The notes beneath the pieces are model-generated. The model had not been told where the DNA came from, did not search any database, and worked only from the letters and a program-made list of their open reading frames with translations. A stretch of DNA of 10,213 nt from Synechococcus sp. HW_metabat.21. Its GTDB lineage: Bacteria > Cyanobacteriota > Cyanobacteriia > PCC-6307 > Cyanobiaceae. The position numbers and the translations under genes were made by a program. This document shows, one piece after another, positions 1-6,819 of this stretch (the first letter of the stretch is position 1; every line of letters begins with the position of its first letter). Location: assembly GCA_018623875.1 (NCBI GenBank), contig JAAZUZ010000051.1, positions 1-10,213 of the forward strand, written 5' to 3'.

Positions 1-146
1 AGCTCTATCCCCAGGACAAGTGGGCCTGGGGTTGGAACAACAGCTCCGAGGTCTGGAACGGACGCTTGGCCATGCTCGGCTTCTCCGCTTTCCTCCTTGA
101 AATCCTCAGCGGACGCGGACCGCTTCATGCCATCGGGTTGCTCTAA
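1..146 (+). CDS. hli: High-light-inducible (Hli/Scp) chlorophyll-binding protein, 3' end only
   Basis: Reading codons from base 3 gives 47 residues, starting LYPQDKWAWGWNN and ending HAIGLL before a TAA at 144-146. The 5' end lies outside the window. The diagnostic part is EVWNGRLAMLGF (visible residues 16-27), which matches the ExxNGRxAMxGF chlorophyll-binding helix of Hli/LHC-type proteins, followed by a hydrophobic stretch AFLLEIL. Hli proteins are single-helix thylakoid proteins that bind chlorophyll and carotenoid and protect photosystems and assembly intermediates during excess light (family knowledge). The WNGR motif and its position close to the C-terminus are typical. The last 20 bases overlap the likely start of the M23 peptidase gene. 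Which Hli type it is cannot be told without the N-terminus. Confidence 0.88.
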   Translation, partial: LYPQDKWAWGWNNSSEVWNGRLAMLGFSAFLLEILSGRGPLHAIGLL

Positions 147-663
147 GCCCGTCCTCATGGCCGCCGCCCTGCTGTTGGCGGCCCCAGTTCAGGCCAATCC
201 CTGGCGCCTCGCCCAGTTTCCTGTGCCGCAATTCAGCGGCTACACCAGCCATTTCGGCTGGAGGGTGAATGACTCGACTCCCCATCGGGGCCTGGACATT
301 GCAGGTCCCCTGGGTTCCCCCGTACTGAGTTGGTGGGGCGGCCGCGTGGAGCGGCTCATCGATGACGAGAGCTGCGGAATCGGCCTGGTGATCCGCTCGG
401 GCAGCTACGAGCACCTCTATTGCCATCTCCAGGGAAGCGTCGAGGACGGCCGGCTGCGCAGTGGAGTGGTGGAACTGCAGCGAGGCTCCCTCGTGAAAAC
501 CGGGCAGCCCATAGGCGCCATTGGCGTCAGCGGCCGCAGCAGCGGCCCACACCTGCACTGGGGGGTCAAGCTCAAGAACCGCTGGCTGGACCCGCTGGTC
601 GTGCTGCGAGCAATGGCTGACGCGAGGAGGCCTGAAGCGCCCATTTCTCAGGCCAGACCTTAG
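127..663 (+). CDS. Secreted M23 (LytM/lysostaphin-type) metallopeptidase
   Basis: A 178-residue protein from ATG 127. The N-terminus (SKPVLMAAALLLAAPVQA, then NPW) looks like a Sec signal peptide with an AxA-type cleavage site near residue 23. The rest is one compact M23 domain: HFGWRVND leads into HRGLDIA (H53 and D57, the HxxxD zinc motif), then YCHL (H100) and GPHLHWG (H142 and H144, the HxH motif). All expected zinc and catalytic residues are present, so it should cleave peptidoglycan cross-links, or regulate another hydrolase, in the periplasm. There is no coiled coil, SH3 or LysM domain, so it is the minimal form. Start choice: an in-frame TTG at 97 lies deep inside hli, ATG 127 overlaps hli by 20 bases, and ATG 157 lies just after the hli stop but would leave a very short signal peptide. 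No strong ribosome binding site separates 127 from 157. Confidence 0.92.
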   Translation: MPSGCSKPVLMAAALLLAAPVQANPWRLAQFPVPQFSGYTSHFGWRVNDSTPHRGLDIAGPLGSPVLSWWGGRVERLIDDESCGIGLVIRSGSYEHLYCHLQGSVEDGRLRSGVVELQRGSLVKTGQPIGAIGVSGRSSGPHLHWGVKLKNRWLDPLVVLRAMADARRPEAPISQARP

Positions 664-698
664 GGTGACTGGATCTGAATACGCAGTCCGCCGCCGCC

Positions 699-2552
699 GT
701 GACCGTGACGTCCGTTTCGCAAGCGGCCACCGCCGCTGAACACTCCACCCCCACCCGGGTGAGTGGCGGCTATGCCCTGATGGATGCCCTGCGGCGCCAT
801 GGCGTCGAGACCATCTTTGGCTATCCGGGCGGCGCCATCCTCCCGATCTACGACGAGCTGCACAAGGCCGAGTCCCGGGGCTGGCTAAAGCACGTCCTGG
901 TGCGCCACGAACAGGGCGGCACCCATGCCGCAGACGCCTACGCACGAGCCACTGGGAAGGTGGGCGTCTGCTTCGGCACCTCCGGCCCTGGAGCGACCAA
1001 CTTGGTGACCGGCATCGCCACCGCCCACATGGACTCAGTGCCCATGGTGGTGATCACCGGGCAGGTGCCCCGGGCGGCGATCGGCACGGACGCCTTCCAG
1101 GAGACCGACATCTTCGGCATCACCCTGCCGATCGTGAAGCACTCCTGGGTGGTGCGCGATCCGCGGGACATCGCCCGCATCGTCTCGGAGGCCTTCCTGA
1201 TCGCCTCCAGCGGCAGGCCCGGTCCCGTCCTGATCGACGTGCCCAAGGATGTGGGTGTCGAGGAATTTGACTACGTCCCGGTGGAACCCGGCGCAGCCAT
1301 TCCCCCCGGCTTCAAACTGCCGCCCGCCGCAGACCCCAGCGCGATCGAGGCGTCCCTCGAGCTGATTCGCCAGGCCCGGCGTCCACTGCTCTACGTCGGT
1401 GGCGGCGCCATCAGCAGTGGCGCCCACGCGGTCATCCACAGCCTGGCGGAGCGCTTCCGGCTGCCCGTGACCACCACCTTGATGGGCAAGGGCGCCTTCG
1501 ATGAGCTCCACCCCCTCTCCGTGGGGATGCTCGGAATGCACGGCACCGCCTATGCGAACTTCGCCGTCACCGATTGCGACCTGCTGATCGCGGTGGGCGC
1601 CCGTTTTGACGACCGTGTCACCGGCCGACTGGACGGCTTTGCCCCCCGGGCCCAGGTCATCCACATCGACATTGATGCGGCCGAGATGGGCAAAACCCGT
1701 CTGCCGGACGTCGCTGTGGTCGCTGACGTCAAACAGGCCGTGGAAGCCCTGCTGGCGGCCTCGAGCCAAGAGGACTCCCGCGGCCGCACCGAAGCCTGGC
1801 TGGAGCGAATCGCCCAGTGGAAGCAGCACTACCCCTTGGTGGTGCCCGCTCCCGAAGGCGACATCGCCCCCCAGGAGGTGGTCTCGATGTTGCAAGAGCT
1901 CTCCCCGAAGGCCTTCTTCACAACGGACGTCGGCCAGCACCAGATGTGGGCCGCACAATTCCTCCACACCCTTCCCCGCCGTTGGATCAGCTCGGCGGGC
2001 CTGGGCACCATGGGCTTCGGCATGCCAGCGGCCATGGGCGTGCAATGCGCCTTCCCCGAGGAGCCGGTGATCTGCGTGGCCGGCGACGCGAGCATCCTGA
2101 TGAACATCCAGGAGCTCGGCACCCTCAGCCAGTACCACCTGCCCGTGAAGGTCGTGGTGCTCAACAACGGCTGGCAGGGCATGGTGCGCCAGTGGCAGGA
2201 GAGCTTCTACGGCGAGCGCTACAGCGCCTCGGAGATGACGGGTGGCATGCCCAACTTCCCCGCACTCGCCGAAGCCTTCGGCGTAAAAGGGGTGCAGATC
2301 CACGGCCGAGAGGAACTGCGCAGCAAGCTCGCCGAAGCCCTCGCCCACCCCGGCCCCGCGTTCATCGAGGTGAAGGTGCGCCGCAACGAGAACTGCTATC
2401 CGATGGTTCCCCCCGGTGCCAGCAACGCCCAGATGGTCGGCCTGCCCTCCCATCCTGAACTGGCAATCGACACCAATCGCGAGTGCCACAGCTGCCACCA
2501 CAGCACCTCCAGCTCGAGCCTCTACTGCCCCAACTGCGGCGCCAAGCTGTGA
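699..2552 (+). CDS. ilvB: Acetolactate synthase (AHAS) large, catalytic subunit with C-terminal CxxC-CxxC tail
   Basis: A 617-residue ThDP-dependent enzyme that condenses pyruvate with pyruvate or 2-oxobutyrate, the first common step of valine, leucine and isoleucine synthesis. Domains in order: the ThDP pyrimidine domain (about 21-190) with FGYPGGAILPIYDEL and the activating glutamate E71 in RHEQGG; the central domain (about 210-350) with GARFDDRVTGRLDGFAP; the ThDP pyrophosphate domain (about 390-565) with GDAS (462-465) and NNG (489-491) as the metal-diphosphate motif, then GMVRQWQ. Beyond the usual end (SNAQMVGLPSHPE) is a tail with C596, C599, C610 and C613, a knuckle pair resembling a small zinc ribbon. 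The regulatory small subunit ilvH is not in the window. The start is uncertain: GTG 699 is used, GTG 705 is equally possible, and an in-frame TGA at 666 excludes anything far upstream. No clear ribosome binding site is visible. It lies 35 bases after the M23 gene, possibly co-transcribed. Confidence 0.97.
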   Translation: MTVTSVSQAATAAEHSTPTRVSGGYALMDALRRHGVETIFGYPGGAILPIYDELHKAESRGWLKHVLVRHEQGGTHAADAYARATGKVGVCFGTSGPGATNLVTGIATAHMDSVPMVVITGQVPRAAIGTDAFQETDIFGITLPIVKHSWVVRDPRDIARIVSEAFLIASSGRPGPVLIDVPKDVGVEEFDYVPVEPGAAIPPGFKLPPAADPSAIEASLELIRQARRPLLYVGGGAISSGAHAVIHSLAERFRLPVTTTLMGKGAFDELHPLSVGMLGMHGTAYANFAVTDCDLLIAVGARFDDRVTGRLDGFAPRAQVIHIDIDAAEMGKTRLPDVAVVADVKQAVEALLAASSQEDSRGRTEAWLERIAQWKQHYPLVVPAPEGDIAPQEVVSMLQELSPKAFFTTDVGQHQMWAAQFLHTLPRRWISSAGLGTMGFGMPAAMGVQCAFPEEPVICVAGDASILMNIQELGTLSQYHLPVKVVVLNNGWQGMVRQWQESFYGERYSASEMTGGMPNFPALAEAFGVKGVQIHGREELRSKLAEALAHPGPAFIEVKVRRNENCYPMVPPGASNAQMVGLPSHPELAIDTNRECHSCHHSTSSSSLYCPNCGAKL

Positions 2553-2917
2553 ATTCCGGTCTGATCCGCCGCTTCCTCTGCGCGGCAGCGGCCATCTGCC
2601 TGCTGCTTTGGTCCACCCCAGTCGACGCGGCCGAGGTCCTGCAGGTGCGCAGCGGCACGCTTCTACAAATTGGAGACCGCAACCGCACCTACAGCGTTCA
2701 ACTGGCCTGCGTCGTGGTGGATCCCGCCGATGACGCGAAAGCTGTCGACTGGATTCGCAAGCAACTGCCGCGGCGCAGCAAGGTCAATCTGCGACCCACC
2801 GGCAGCGCCGATGGTGTGCTCATTGCTCACATCAATCACTTGGATGGCCAAGGCAACCACGACCTCGGCGCCGAGCTCATTGAATCCGGCCTAGCGTCCA
2901 GCTCTGGATCCTGCTGA
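2549..2917 (+). CDS. Secreted SNase-fold (thermonuclease-like) protein, probably non-catalytic
   Basis: A 122-residue protein starting at GTG 2549, which overlaps the ilvB stop as GTGA, an arrangement that favours translational coupling. Residues 1-28 (RRFLCAAAAICLLLW, then VDAAE) look like a signal peptide, so export to the periplasm or lumen is expected. The remainder follows the staphylococcal-nuclease pattern: VLQVRSGTLLQIG (about 30-42), YSVQLACVVVDP (48-59), a helix AKAVDWIRKQLP, GVLIAHINHLDG (89-100) and DLGAELIESGLA (105-116). The catalytic positions appear changed: the first Asp of the usual VxDGDT motif is Ser (VRSGT), the Arg of VRL is Gln (VQL), the Glu of TPE is lost, and the Arg of GRxLA is Val. 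It may bind nucleic acid or protein without cleaving. The fold assignment is from pattern only; the reading frame and the coupling are clear. Confidence 0.72.
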   Translation: MNSGLIRRFLCAAAAICLLLWSTPVDAAEVLQVRSGTLLQIGDRNRTYSVQLACVVVDPADDAKAVDWIRKQLPRRSKVNLRPTGSADGVLIAHINHLDGQGNHDLGAELIESGLASSSGSC

Positions 2918-2923
2918 AGGCCA

Positions 2924-3151
2924 TTGGGAATCAACCGGGCAGCCAAGGGCATCGTCTTGGTGCCAACCCTGTTACTCGGGGGTGCGTTTCTAGCGACGGC
3001 CGCCTGGGGTCCCGCCGCTGCCGCCGAGAACAAACCGCTCGCCATCGTGGTGGGCTGTGTCCTCATCGGCGCCGGCCTGCTCGCGCAACTGATGCCGGAG
3101 CCAGAACCCGAAACCAGGAGTCCTGAGGTCAGGGCAGGGAACGAACCCTGA
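2924..3151 (+). CDS. Small two-helix membrane protein, unknown function
   Basis: A 75-residue reading frame that begins at TTG 2924, six bases after the stop of the SNase-fold gene and in the same frame. Two hydrophobic segments are visible, about residues 10-29 (GIVLVPTLLLGGAFLATAAW) and 38-56 (PLAIVVGCVLIGAGLLAQL), joined by a short Ala-rich loop AAAAENK. The C-terminus is a hydrophilic tail rich in Pro and Glu (MPEPEPETRSPE). This suggests a small helical hairpin in the inner or thylakoid membrane. I recognise no family. A GTG at 2960 is an alternative start but would cut into the first helix. A GAAGG at 2916-2920 could act as ribosome binding site, though its spacing to TTG is short. It ends 13 bases before the convergent tic22-like gene. 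Confidence 0.6.
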   Translation: MGINRAAKGIVLVPTLLLGGAFLATAAWGPAAAAENKPLAIVVGCVLIGAGLLAQLMPEPEPETRSPEVRAGNEP

Positions 3152-3164
3152 CCGCTGCGGAGCC

Positions 3165-3926
3165 CTACTTTGCGGGCTTGGTCTGAGGGGTGGACTGGGC
3201 CTTGGTCCGGCCCTCTTCCACGAGTCGGAAATACTCGCGGGTGGGGAAGATCACGAAGCTGTCTTCCTTCGCCTTGCTGATCTGGGAGAGCACCGCGGTG
3301 AGGTCAGCCACGCGAGGCTTGAGTTTGCCGCGCTCGGCTTGGGGCACGTTGGCGAGGGCCTTCTGCAGTTCCTCGTAGCTCAGGAAGAAGACACCCCGGG
3401 GACCATCAGGGGTGTTCAGGGTGAGAAAGGGCTGGGTGAAGAACACGGCCACGTTGAGGCCCTTCTTGATCTCCTCGTCACTGAGGCCCTCCTCCTTCAG
3501 CAGGGTGTAGGCCTGCTTGATGTCGGCGTCATTCATCACCACCGGTGCCACCAGCGGCTTGCTCTTGTCCTTGAGCTGCTTGTTGAGCTCCACCACCTTC
3601 TCGTTCATCACATTGAGTGGAACGGGGGTGACGTTGGCCTTGAGGCTCGGGTTCGATTTCAGCAGCGCCTTGAGTTCGGCGTTGGCCCGTTCACTCTCGA
3701 GGTAAAGGGGCAGAACGAGGGCCTCATCCCGGGGAATCGGCAGGGGAATGCCGTTGGCGTCAGTGATCACAAACACCGGGACCACCTGAAGCTTCTTGAT
3801 CGCCTCGGCTTCAGGGATGGCCAGCGCCGGACCGGCGGCCATGGCGCCCAGGACGGCGACGGGGGCCAGCAGGGAGGCCGCGTGACGGCCCATCGGCTTC
3901 AACCAAGCGGGAAAGCGCGAGAGCAT
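3165..3926 (-). CDS. tic22: Tic22-like family protein, envelope biogenesis
   Basis: A 253-residue protein starting at ATG 3926; a TTG four codons upstream is possible but less likely. Residues 1-36, with basic RFPAWLKPMGRH then SLLAPVAVLGAMAAGPALA, form a signal peptide. The mature part has the Tic22 hallmarks: VVPVFVITDANGIPLPIP, a later VPLYLESERANAELKAL-like repeat unit (LPLYLESERANAELKALL), then GVFFLSYEELQKAL and FVIFPTREYFRLVEEGR. In plastids Tic22 is an intermembrane-space component of protein import. Cyanobacterial homologues are soluble periplasmic or lumen-facing proteins thought to help outer-membrane protein biogenesis with Omp85 (family knowledge). The C-terminal tail TKAQSTPQTKPAK is low complexity. 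It follows the metallo-beta-lactamase-fold gene by 24 bases on the same strand, so the two are probably one transcript. Confidence 0.9.
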   Translation of the reverse strand: MLSRFPAWLKPMGRHAASLLAPVAVLGAMAAGPALAIPEAEAIKKLQVVPVFVITDANGIPLPIPRDEALVLPLYLESERANAELKALLKSNPSLKANVTPVPLNVMNEKVVELNKQLKDKSKPLVAPVVMNDADIKQAYTLLKEEGLSDEEIKKGLNVAVFFTQPFLTLNTPDGPRGVFFLSYEELQKALANVPQAERGKLKPRVADLTAVLSQISKAKEDSFVIFPTREYFRLVEEGRTKAQSTPQTKPAK

Positions 3927-3950
3927 GCGGACCGTCAAGAAAGGTCAACC

Positions 3951-4733
3951 CTAGTCAGAACCCAACGAAGACCCCAGCGGATCAGGACGGTGTGCCCCAT
4001 GACCACTCCCTAGGGCATAGCGGGCGCCAAGGGCAGGATCGATCAACGCAGTAGCGGCCCCGAGGGCCTGCTGGGCCTCGGCGAAGCTTCCCTTTTGCCA
4101 GAGCCAACGGTTCAGCCATCCGCTGAAGCGCACCTCGCCTCCAGTCGTACTCGCCAGGACCGTCCGCGGCGAGAAGCGCTGCACCAGCTCCGGCAAGACG
4201 CTCTGACCGCGCACAAAGGCACCGGCGACGGGAAGTCCTAGATCCACCACCGGTGTGATCACCGCATCCAGGGGTTCCGGCGGCAGATCCGCCGCGAGAT
4301 AGCCATGGGGCTCGAGATAGAGGCTGCCCTCGGGGTGGCGCAGCAGGTAGCCGTTTTCGACCTGCGGCACCGGCGCTCCGGCCGTGGCTTGAATCGCCAG
4401 CTCGCCGACGACCGTGGTCTCGCCAGGGCGCAGTCCCGTGACCTGGGTGAAGCCCAACTGCTGCACCTTCTTGGCCGCACTCAGCGACCCCACCACCGGC
4501 AGGGTGCGGGGCAGCAGGTTCAGGGTCTCGGGATGGGCATGGTCATCCAAGCCCTGGGTCAGCAGCAGAAGGTCAAGCTCCCCTGGCAGGTCCAACGCCT
4601 GGGACAACTCCCCTTGAAAAAACCAAGGCCCTGGGGGAAACACCAGCGGACCGCGAAACCAGGGGTCCACCAGCACCCGCAGTCCGGACCATTCCAGCAA
4701 CCAACCATTGGCCCCGAAATAGGTCGCTTCCAC
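3951..4733 (-). CDS. Metallo-beta-lactamase-fold protein with incomplete metal motif
   Basis: A 260-residue protein starting at GTG 4733. The N-terminus (TYFGANGWLLEWSGLRVLVDPWF, about residues 4-26) is the paired beta-strand start of UlaG-like/COG2220 metallo-beta-lactamase-fold hydrolases, including the DP before the first loop. The metal motif that should read HxHxDH reads TQGLDDHAHP (59-68): D64 and H65 remain but the first two His are Q60 and L62. Later motifs are LRPGETT (101-107), LYLEPHG (138-144) replacing the usual GD-containing strand, and DAVITPVVD (156-164). With so many ligands missing it may not be a normal two-zinc hydrolase; a one-metal enzyme or a binding protein is possible. 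No signal peptide is seen, so it should be cytosolic. It is the first gene of a - strand pair with tic22 and divergent from the FAD dehydrogenase gene. Confidence 0.82.
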   Translation of the reverse strand: MEATYFGANGWLLEWSGLRVLVDPWFRGPLVFPPGPWFFQGELSQALDLPGELDLLLLTQGLDDHAHPETLNLLPRTLPVVGSLSAAKKVQQLGFTQVTGLRPGETTVVGELAIQATAGAPVPQVENGYLLRHPEGSLYLEPHGYLAADLPPEPLDAVITPVVDLGLPVAGAFVRGQSVLPELVQRFSPRTVLASTTGGEVRFSGWLNRWLWQKGSFAEAQQALGAATALIDPALGARYALGSGHGAHRPDPLGSSLGSD

Positions 4734-4817
4734 GGCGTCAACACAACTGCCGGGGAGGCTAGGCAGCGGAAGCCGGCGCAGTGCGGTGCTGGAATACAGG
4801 TAGGAGGCTCAGAACCT
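4734..4817. promoter_or_regulatory. Divergent intergenic region between MBL-fold gene and FAD dehydrogenase
   Basis: This 84-base gap separates two genes reading outward, so it must hold promoters or at least the starts of both transcripts. No convincing -35/-10 pair stands out on either strand. A stretch GGAATACAGG just before the ribosome binding site is the only -10-like element on the + strand, and it is weak. Confidence 0.45.
4802..4807 (+). promoter_or_regulatory. Strong ribosome binding site AGGAGG that fixes the FAD dehydrogenase start
   Basis: A perfect AGGAGG lies 10 bases before GTG 4818 and 13 before GTG 4821. The frame stays open for about 500 bases upstream, but that part is antisense to the MBL-fold gene. 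The ribosome binding site therefore settles the start at 4818 (or 4821). It is the clearest Shine-Dalgarno sequence in the window. Confidence 0.8.
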
Positions 4818-6515
4818 GTGGTGCTGCGACTGAGCGAGTTGAAACTGCCGCTCGATCACGAGGAGGCGGATCTCGCTCCAGCCATCTGCAAACGCCTCAA
4901 GATCGATCCAGCGGCGCTGCTCATGCATCGCGTGATCAAAGAAAGCGTGGATGCCCGGCGCAAGTCGGCGATTCAGATCGCCTACAGCCTGGAGCTGGAA
5001 CTCCAACCGGAACTCGAGCGCCAACTGCTCAAACGCTTCAAGCGTGACCCGCACCTGCAGCCAGCCAGCGACACCCGCTATCGCCTCGTGGGCCAGGTCA
5101 GCCCAGGCAGACCCGCGCCCCAGCGGCCAGTGGTGGTCGGCGCCGGCCCCTGCGGATATTTCTGCGCCCTGGTCCTCGCGGAGATGGGCCTGAAGCCCTT
5201 GCTCCTGGAGCGCGGCAAGCCGGTCAAGGAGCGAACGGCGGACACCTTTGGCTTCTGGAGACGGACCCAACCGTTCAACCCCGAATCCAACGCGCAATTT
5301 GGCGAAGGGGGTGCGGGAACCTTCTCCGACGGAAAGCTCTACAGCCAGGTCCGAGACCCGAAGCACCTCGGGCGCAAGGTGCTCGAGGAACTCGTGGCAG
5401 CAGGCGCCAACCCGGAAATCCTGGTCAAACACCATCCCCACATCGGCACCTTCAAGTTGGCCACGGTGGTCCGGGGCCTACGGCGCAAGATCACGGAGCT
5501 GGGCGGGGAGATTCGCTTCGAGAGCCGGGTCACTCAGCTCTGTTTTGAGCCGGTGGACGGCGGCCGACGCCTCTGCGGAGTGGAGCTGGCGGACGGCCAA
5601 CGCATTGCGGCCCAGCAGGTGGTGATGGCGGTGGGCCACAGCGCCCGGGACACCTTCTCCATGCTCCACGAGCAAGGGGTGACCCTGGAGCGCAAAGCCT
5701 TCTCCGTGGGCTTTCGCATCGAGCACCCACAACCGTTAATCGATGCCGCCCGCTGGGGGGCATGCGCCGGCCACCCTCGGCTGGGGGCCGCGGAATACAA
5801 GCTGGTCAAACACGTCAGCAACGGACGCTGCGTTTACAGCTTCTGCATGTGTCCGGGCGGCCTTGTGGTGGGAGCCACGTCGGAGGTGGGCCGGGTCGTC
5901 ACCAACGGGATGAGCCAACACTCCCGCAACGAGCGCAATGCCAACAGCGGCATCGTGGTCAACATCGAGACCGACGACGTCGAGAGCTATGGCGCCCACC
6001 CGGGGGACCCTCTAGCGGGTATCGCCTTCCAACGGCACTGGGAGGCCAAGGCCTTTGAGCTCGGTGGCAGCAGCTATGCCGCACCGGGGCAGCGACTGGG
6101 TGACTTCCTCGCCGCCAGCAGCGCCACCCCTGCTGCACTGGGGACGGTCAAGCCCTCCTACAACCCCGGCGTGGTGCCAGCGGATCTTGGTCAATCCTTG
6201 CCGGACTTCGTGATCGAGGCCCTACGGGAGGCACTACCGCAGTTCAACCAGTCCATCCCGGGCTACGCGATGGACGATGCGCTGCTGACCGGCGTCGAAA
6301 CGCGAACCTCCTCGCCGGTGCGCATTCCCAGAACAAAAGCCCTGGAGAGCGTGAACACCCCAGGGCTTTATCCGGCTGGAGAGGGGGCCGGCTTTGCCGG
6401 CGGAATCCTCTCCGCTGCGATGGATGGCATCCGCGTCGCGGAAGCCATTGGCCTCACTCTTCTTCGTCAGGAGCACCCAGGGGAACCAAGCGGATCTGCT
6501 TGCGACCCAGCTTGA
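4818..6515 (+). CDS. FAD-dependent dehydrogenase (COG2509-like, NAD(P)/FAD oxidoreductase)
   Basis: A 565-residue flavoprotein from GTG 4818, fixed by the AGGAGG upstream. Residues 1-95 are the family's N-terminal domain (LRLSELKLPLDHEEADL and HRVIKESVDARRKSAIQIAY). The Rossmann FAD motif follows at 104-113 (PVVVGAGPCG), closed by the acidic residue E131 in LLLERGKP. NAQFGEGGAGTFSDGKLYS (158-176) is the strongly conserved signature, followed by HPHIGT (207-211 region) and VMAVGHSARDTF. The C-terminal FAD-closing motif is GLYPAGEGAGFAGGILSAAM. Members are predicted dehydrogenases related to BFD/HI0933-type flavoproteins; the physiological substrate is not established. A Cys sits inside the glycine motif (GAGPCG), and CVYSFCMCPGG carries further Cys that could be redox-active. 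The last 62 bases overlap the convergent cyAbrB gene; the tail after GLTLL (about 15 residues) lies past the conserved region. Confidence 0.93.
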   Translation: MVLRLSELKLPLDHEEADLAPAICKRLKIDPAALLMHRVIKESVDARRKSAIQIAYSLELELQPELERQLLKRFKRDPHLQPASDTRYRLVGQVSPGRPAPQRPVVVGAGPCGYFCALVLAEMGLKPLLLERGKPVKERTADTFGFWRRTQPFNPESNAQFGEGGAGTFSDGKLYSQVRDPKHLGRKVLEELVAAGANPEILVKHHPHIGTFKLATVVRGLRRKITELGGEIRFESRVTQLCFEPVDGGRRLCGVELADGQRIAAQQVVMAVGHSARDTFSMLHEQGVTLERKAFSVGFRIEHPQPLIDAARWGACAGHPRLGAAEYKLVKHVSNGRCVYSFCMCPGGLVVGATSEVGRVVTNGMSQHSRNERNANSGIVVNIETDDVESYGAHPGDPLAGIAFQRHWEAKAFELGGSSYAAPGQRLGDFLAASSATPAALGTVKPSYNPGVVPADLGQSLPDFVIEALREALPQFNQSIPGYAMDDALLTGVETRTSSPVRIPRTKALESVNTPGLYPAGEGAGFAGGILSAAMDGIRVAEAIGLTLLRQEHPGEPSGSACDPA

Positions 6516-6819
6516 TTTCGAATTCGTCGCCGGGCTTGAGGTCCAGCAGGGCGGTGTAGGCCTTGCCCACCATCAGGTTGCCGTTGAACTGCACCTTGGT
6601 GGTGAAGCTCAGCTTGCGACCACCTTTGCCCACCTTGGCGCTGGAACCGCCAAAATCAACGCCTTTCGCGTTGAGCAGGGCTTCGTAGAACGCCGTGAAA
6701 TTCAGCCTTTCGCTGCCGTCTTTCTTTGTGGAGACATATCCGCAAGCGCGCACCACGTCGGATTTGCTCACGTCGCCCATTTCTTTGACCTTGGCGAGCA
6801 GGTCAGCTCCGGTGAGCAT
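6454..6819 (-). CDS. abrB: cyAbrB-type AbrB family transcriptional regulator
   Basis: A 121-residue protein from ATG 6819. The N-terminal part (LTGADLLAKVKEM, VRACGYVSTKKDG, LNFTAFYEALLNAKG) is the region specific to cyanobacterial AbrBs. The AbrB DNA-binding beta-fold is at the C-terminus (about 70-112), with VGKAYTALLDLKPGDEFEIK and LGRKQIRLV, the reverse of the Bacillus layout and typical of cyAbrB. A single Cys (C26, in RACGY) matches a position often conserved in the family. cyAbrBs are global regulators of carbon/nitrogen balance, hydrogenase and stress genes in cyanobacteria (family knowledge). The short acidic tail PDEEE overlaps the end of the FAD dehydrogenase gene on the other strand. 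No strong ribosome binding site precedes the ATG. Autoregulation through the divergent region 6820-6922 is plausible but not shown. Confidence 0.94.
   Translation of the reverse strand: MLTGADLLAKVKEMGDVSKSDVVRACGYVSTKKDGSERLNFTAFYEALLNAKGVDFGGSSAKVGKGGRKLSFTTKVQFNGNLMVGKAYTALLDLKPGDEFEIKLGRKQIRLVPLGAPDEEE

Noticed and set aside
1035..2501. Long - strand open frame (488 codons) antisense to ilvB
   Set aside because: Its translation is rich in His, Gly and Ala with no recognisable domain, and it mirrors the well-supported ilvB frame. GC-rich codon usage commonly opens such antisense frames.
2483..2548. N-terminal extension of the SNase-fold protein inside ilvB
   Set aside because: The extra residues are an out-of-frame reading of the IlvB Cys tail. 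GTG 2549 gives a proper signal peptide directly.
3135..3150. Hairpin CAGGG-AACGAA-CCCTG at the end of the small membrane protein gene, as terminator
   Set aside because: The stem is only 5 base pairs, lies inside the coding sequence, and no T run follows.
4305..4817. About 170 extra codons in frame upstream of the FAD dehydrogenase start
   Set aside because: This part is antisense to the MBL-fold gene and shows no protein family pattern. The AGGAGG at 4802-4807 and the conserved N-terminus place the start at 4818.
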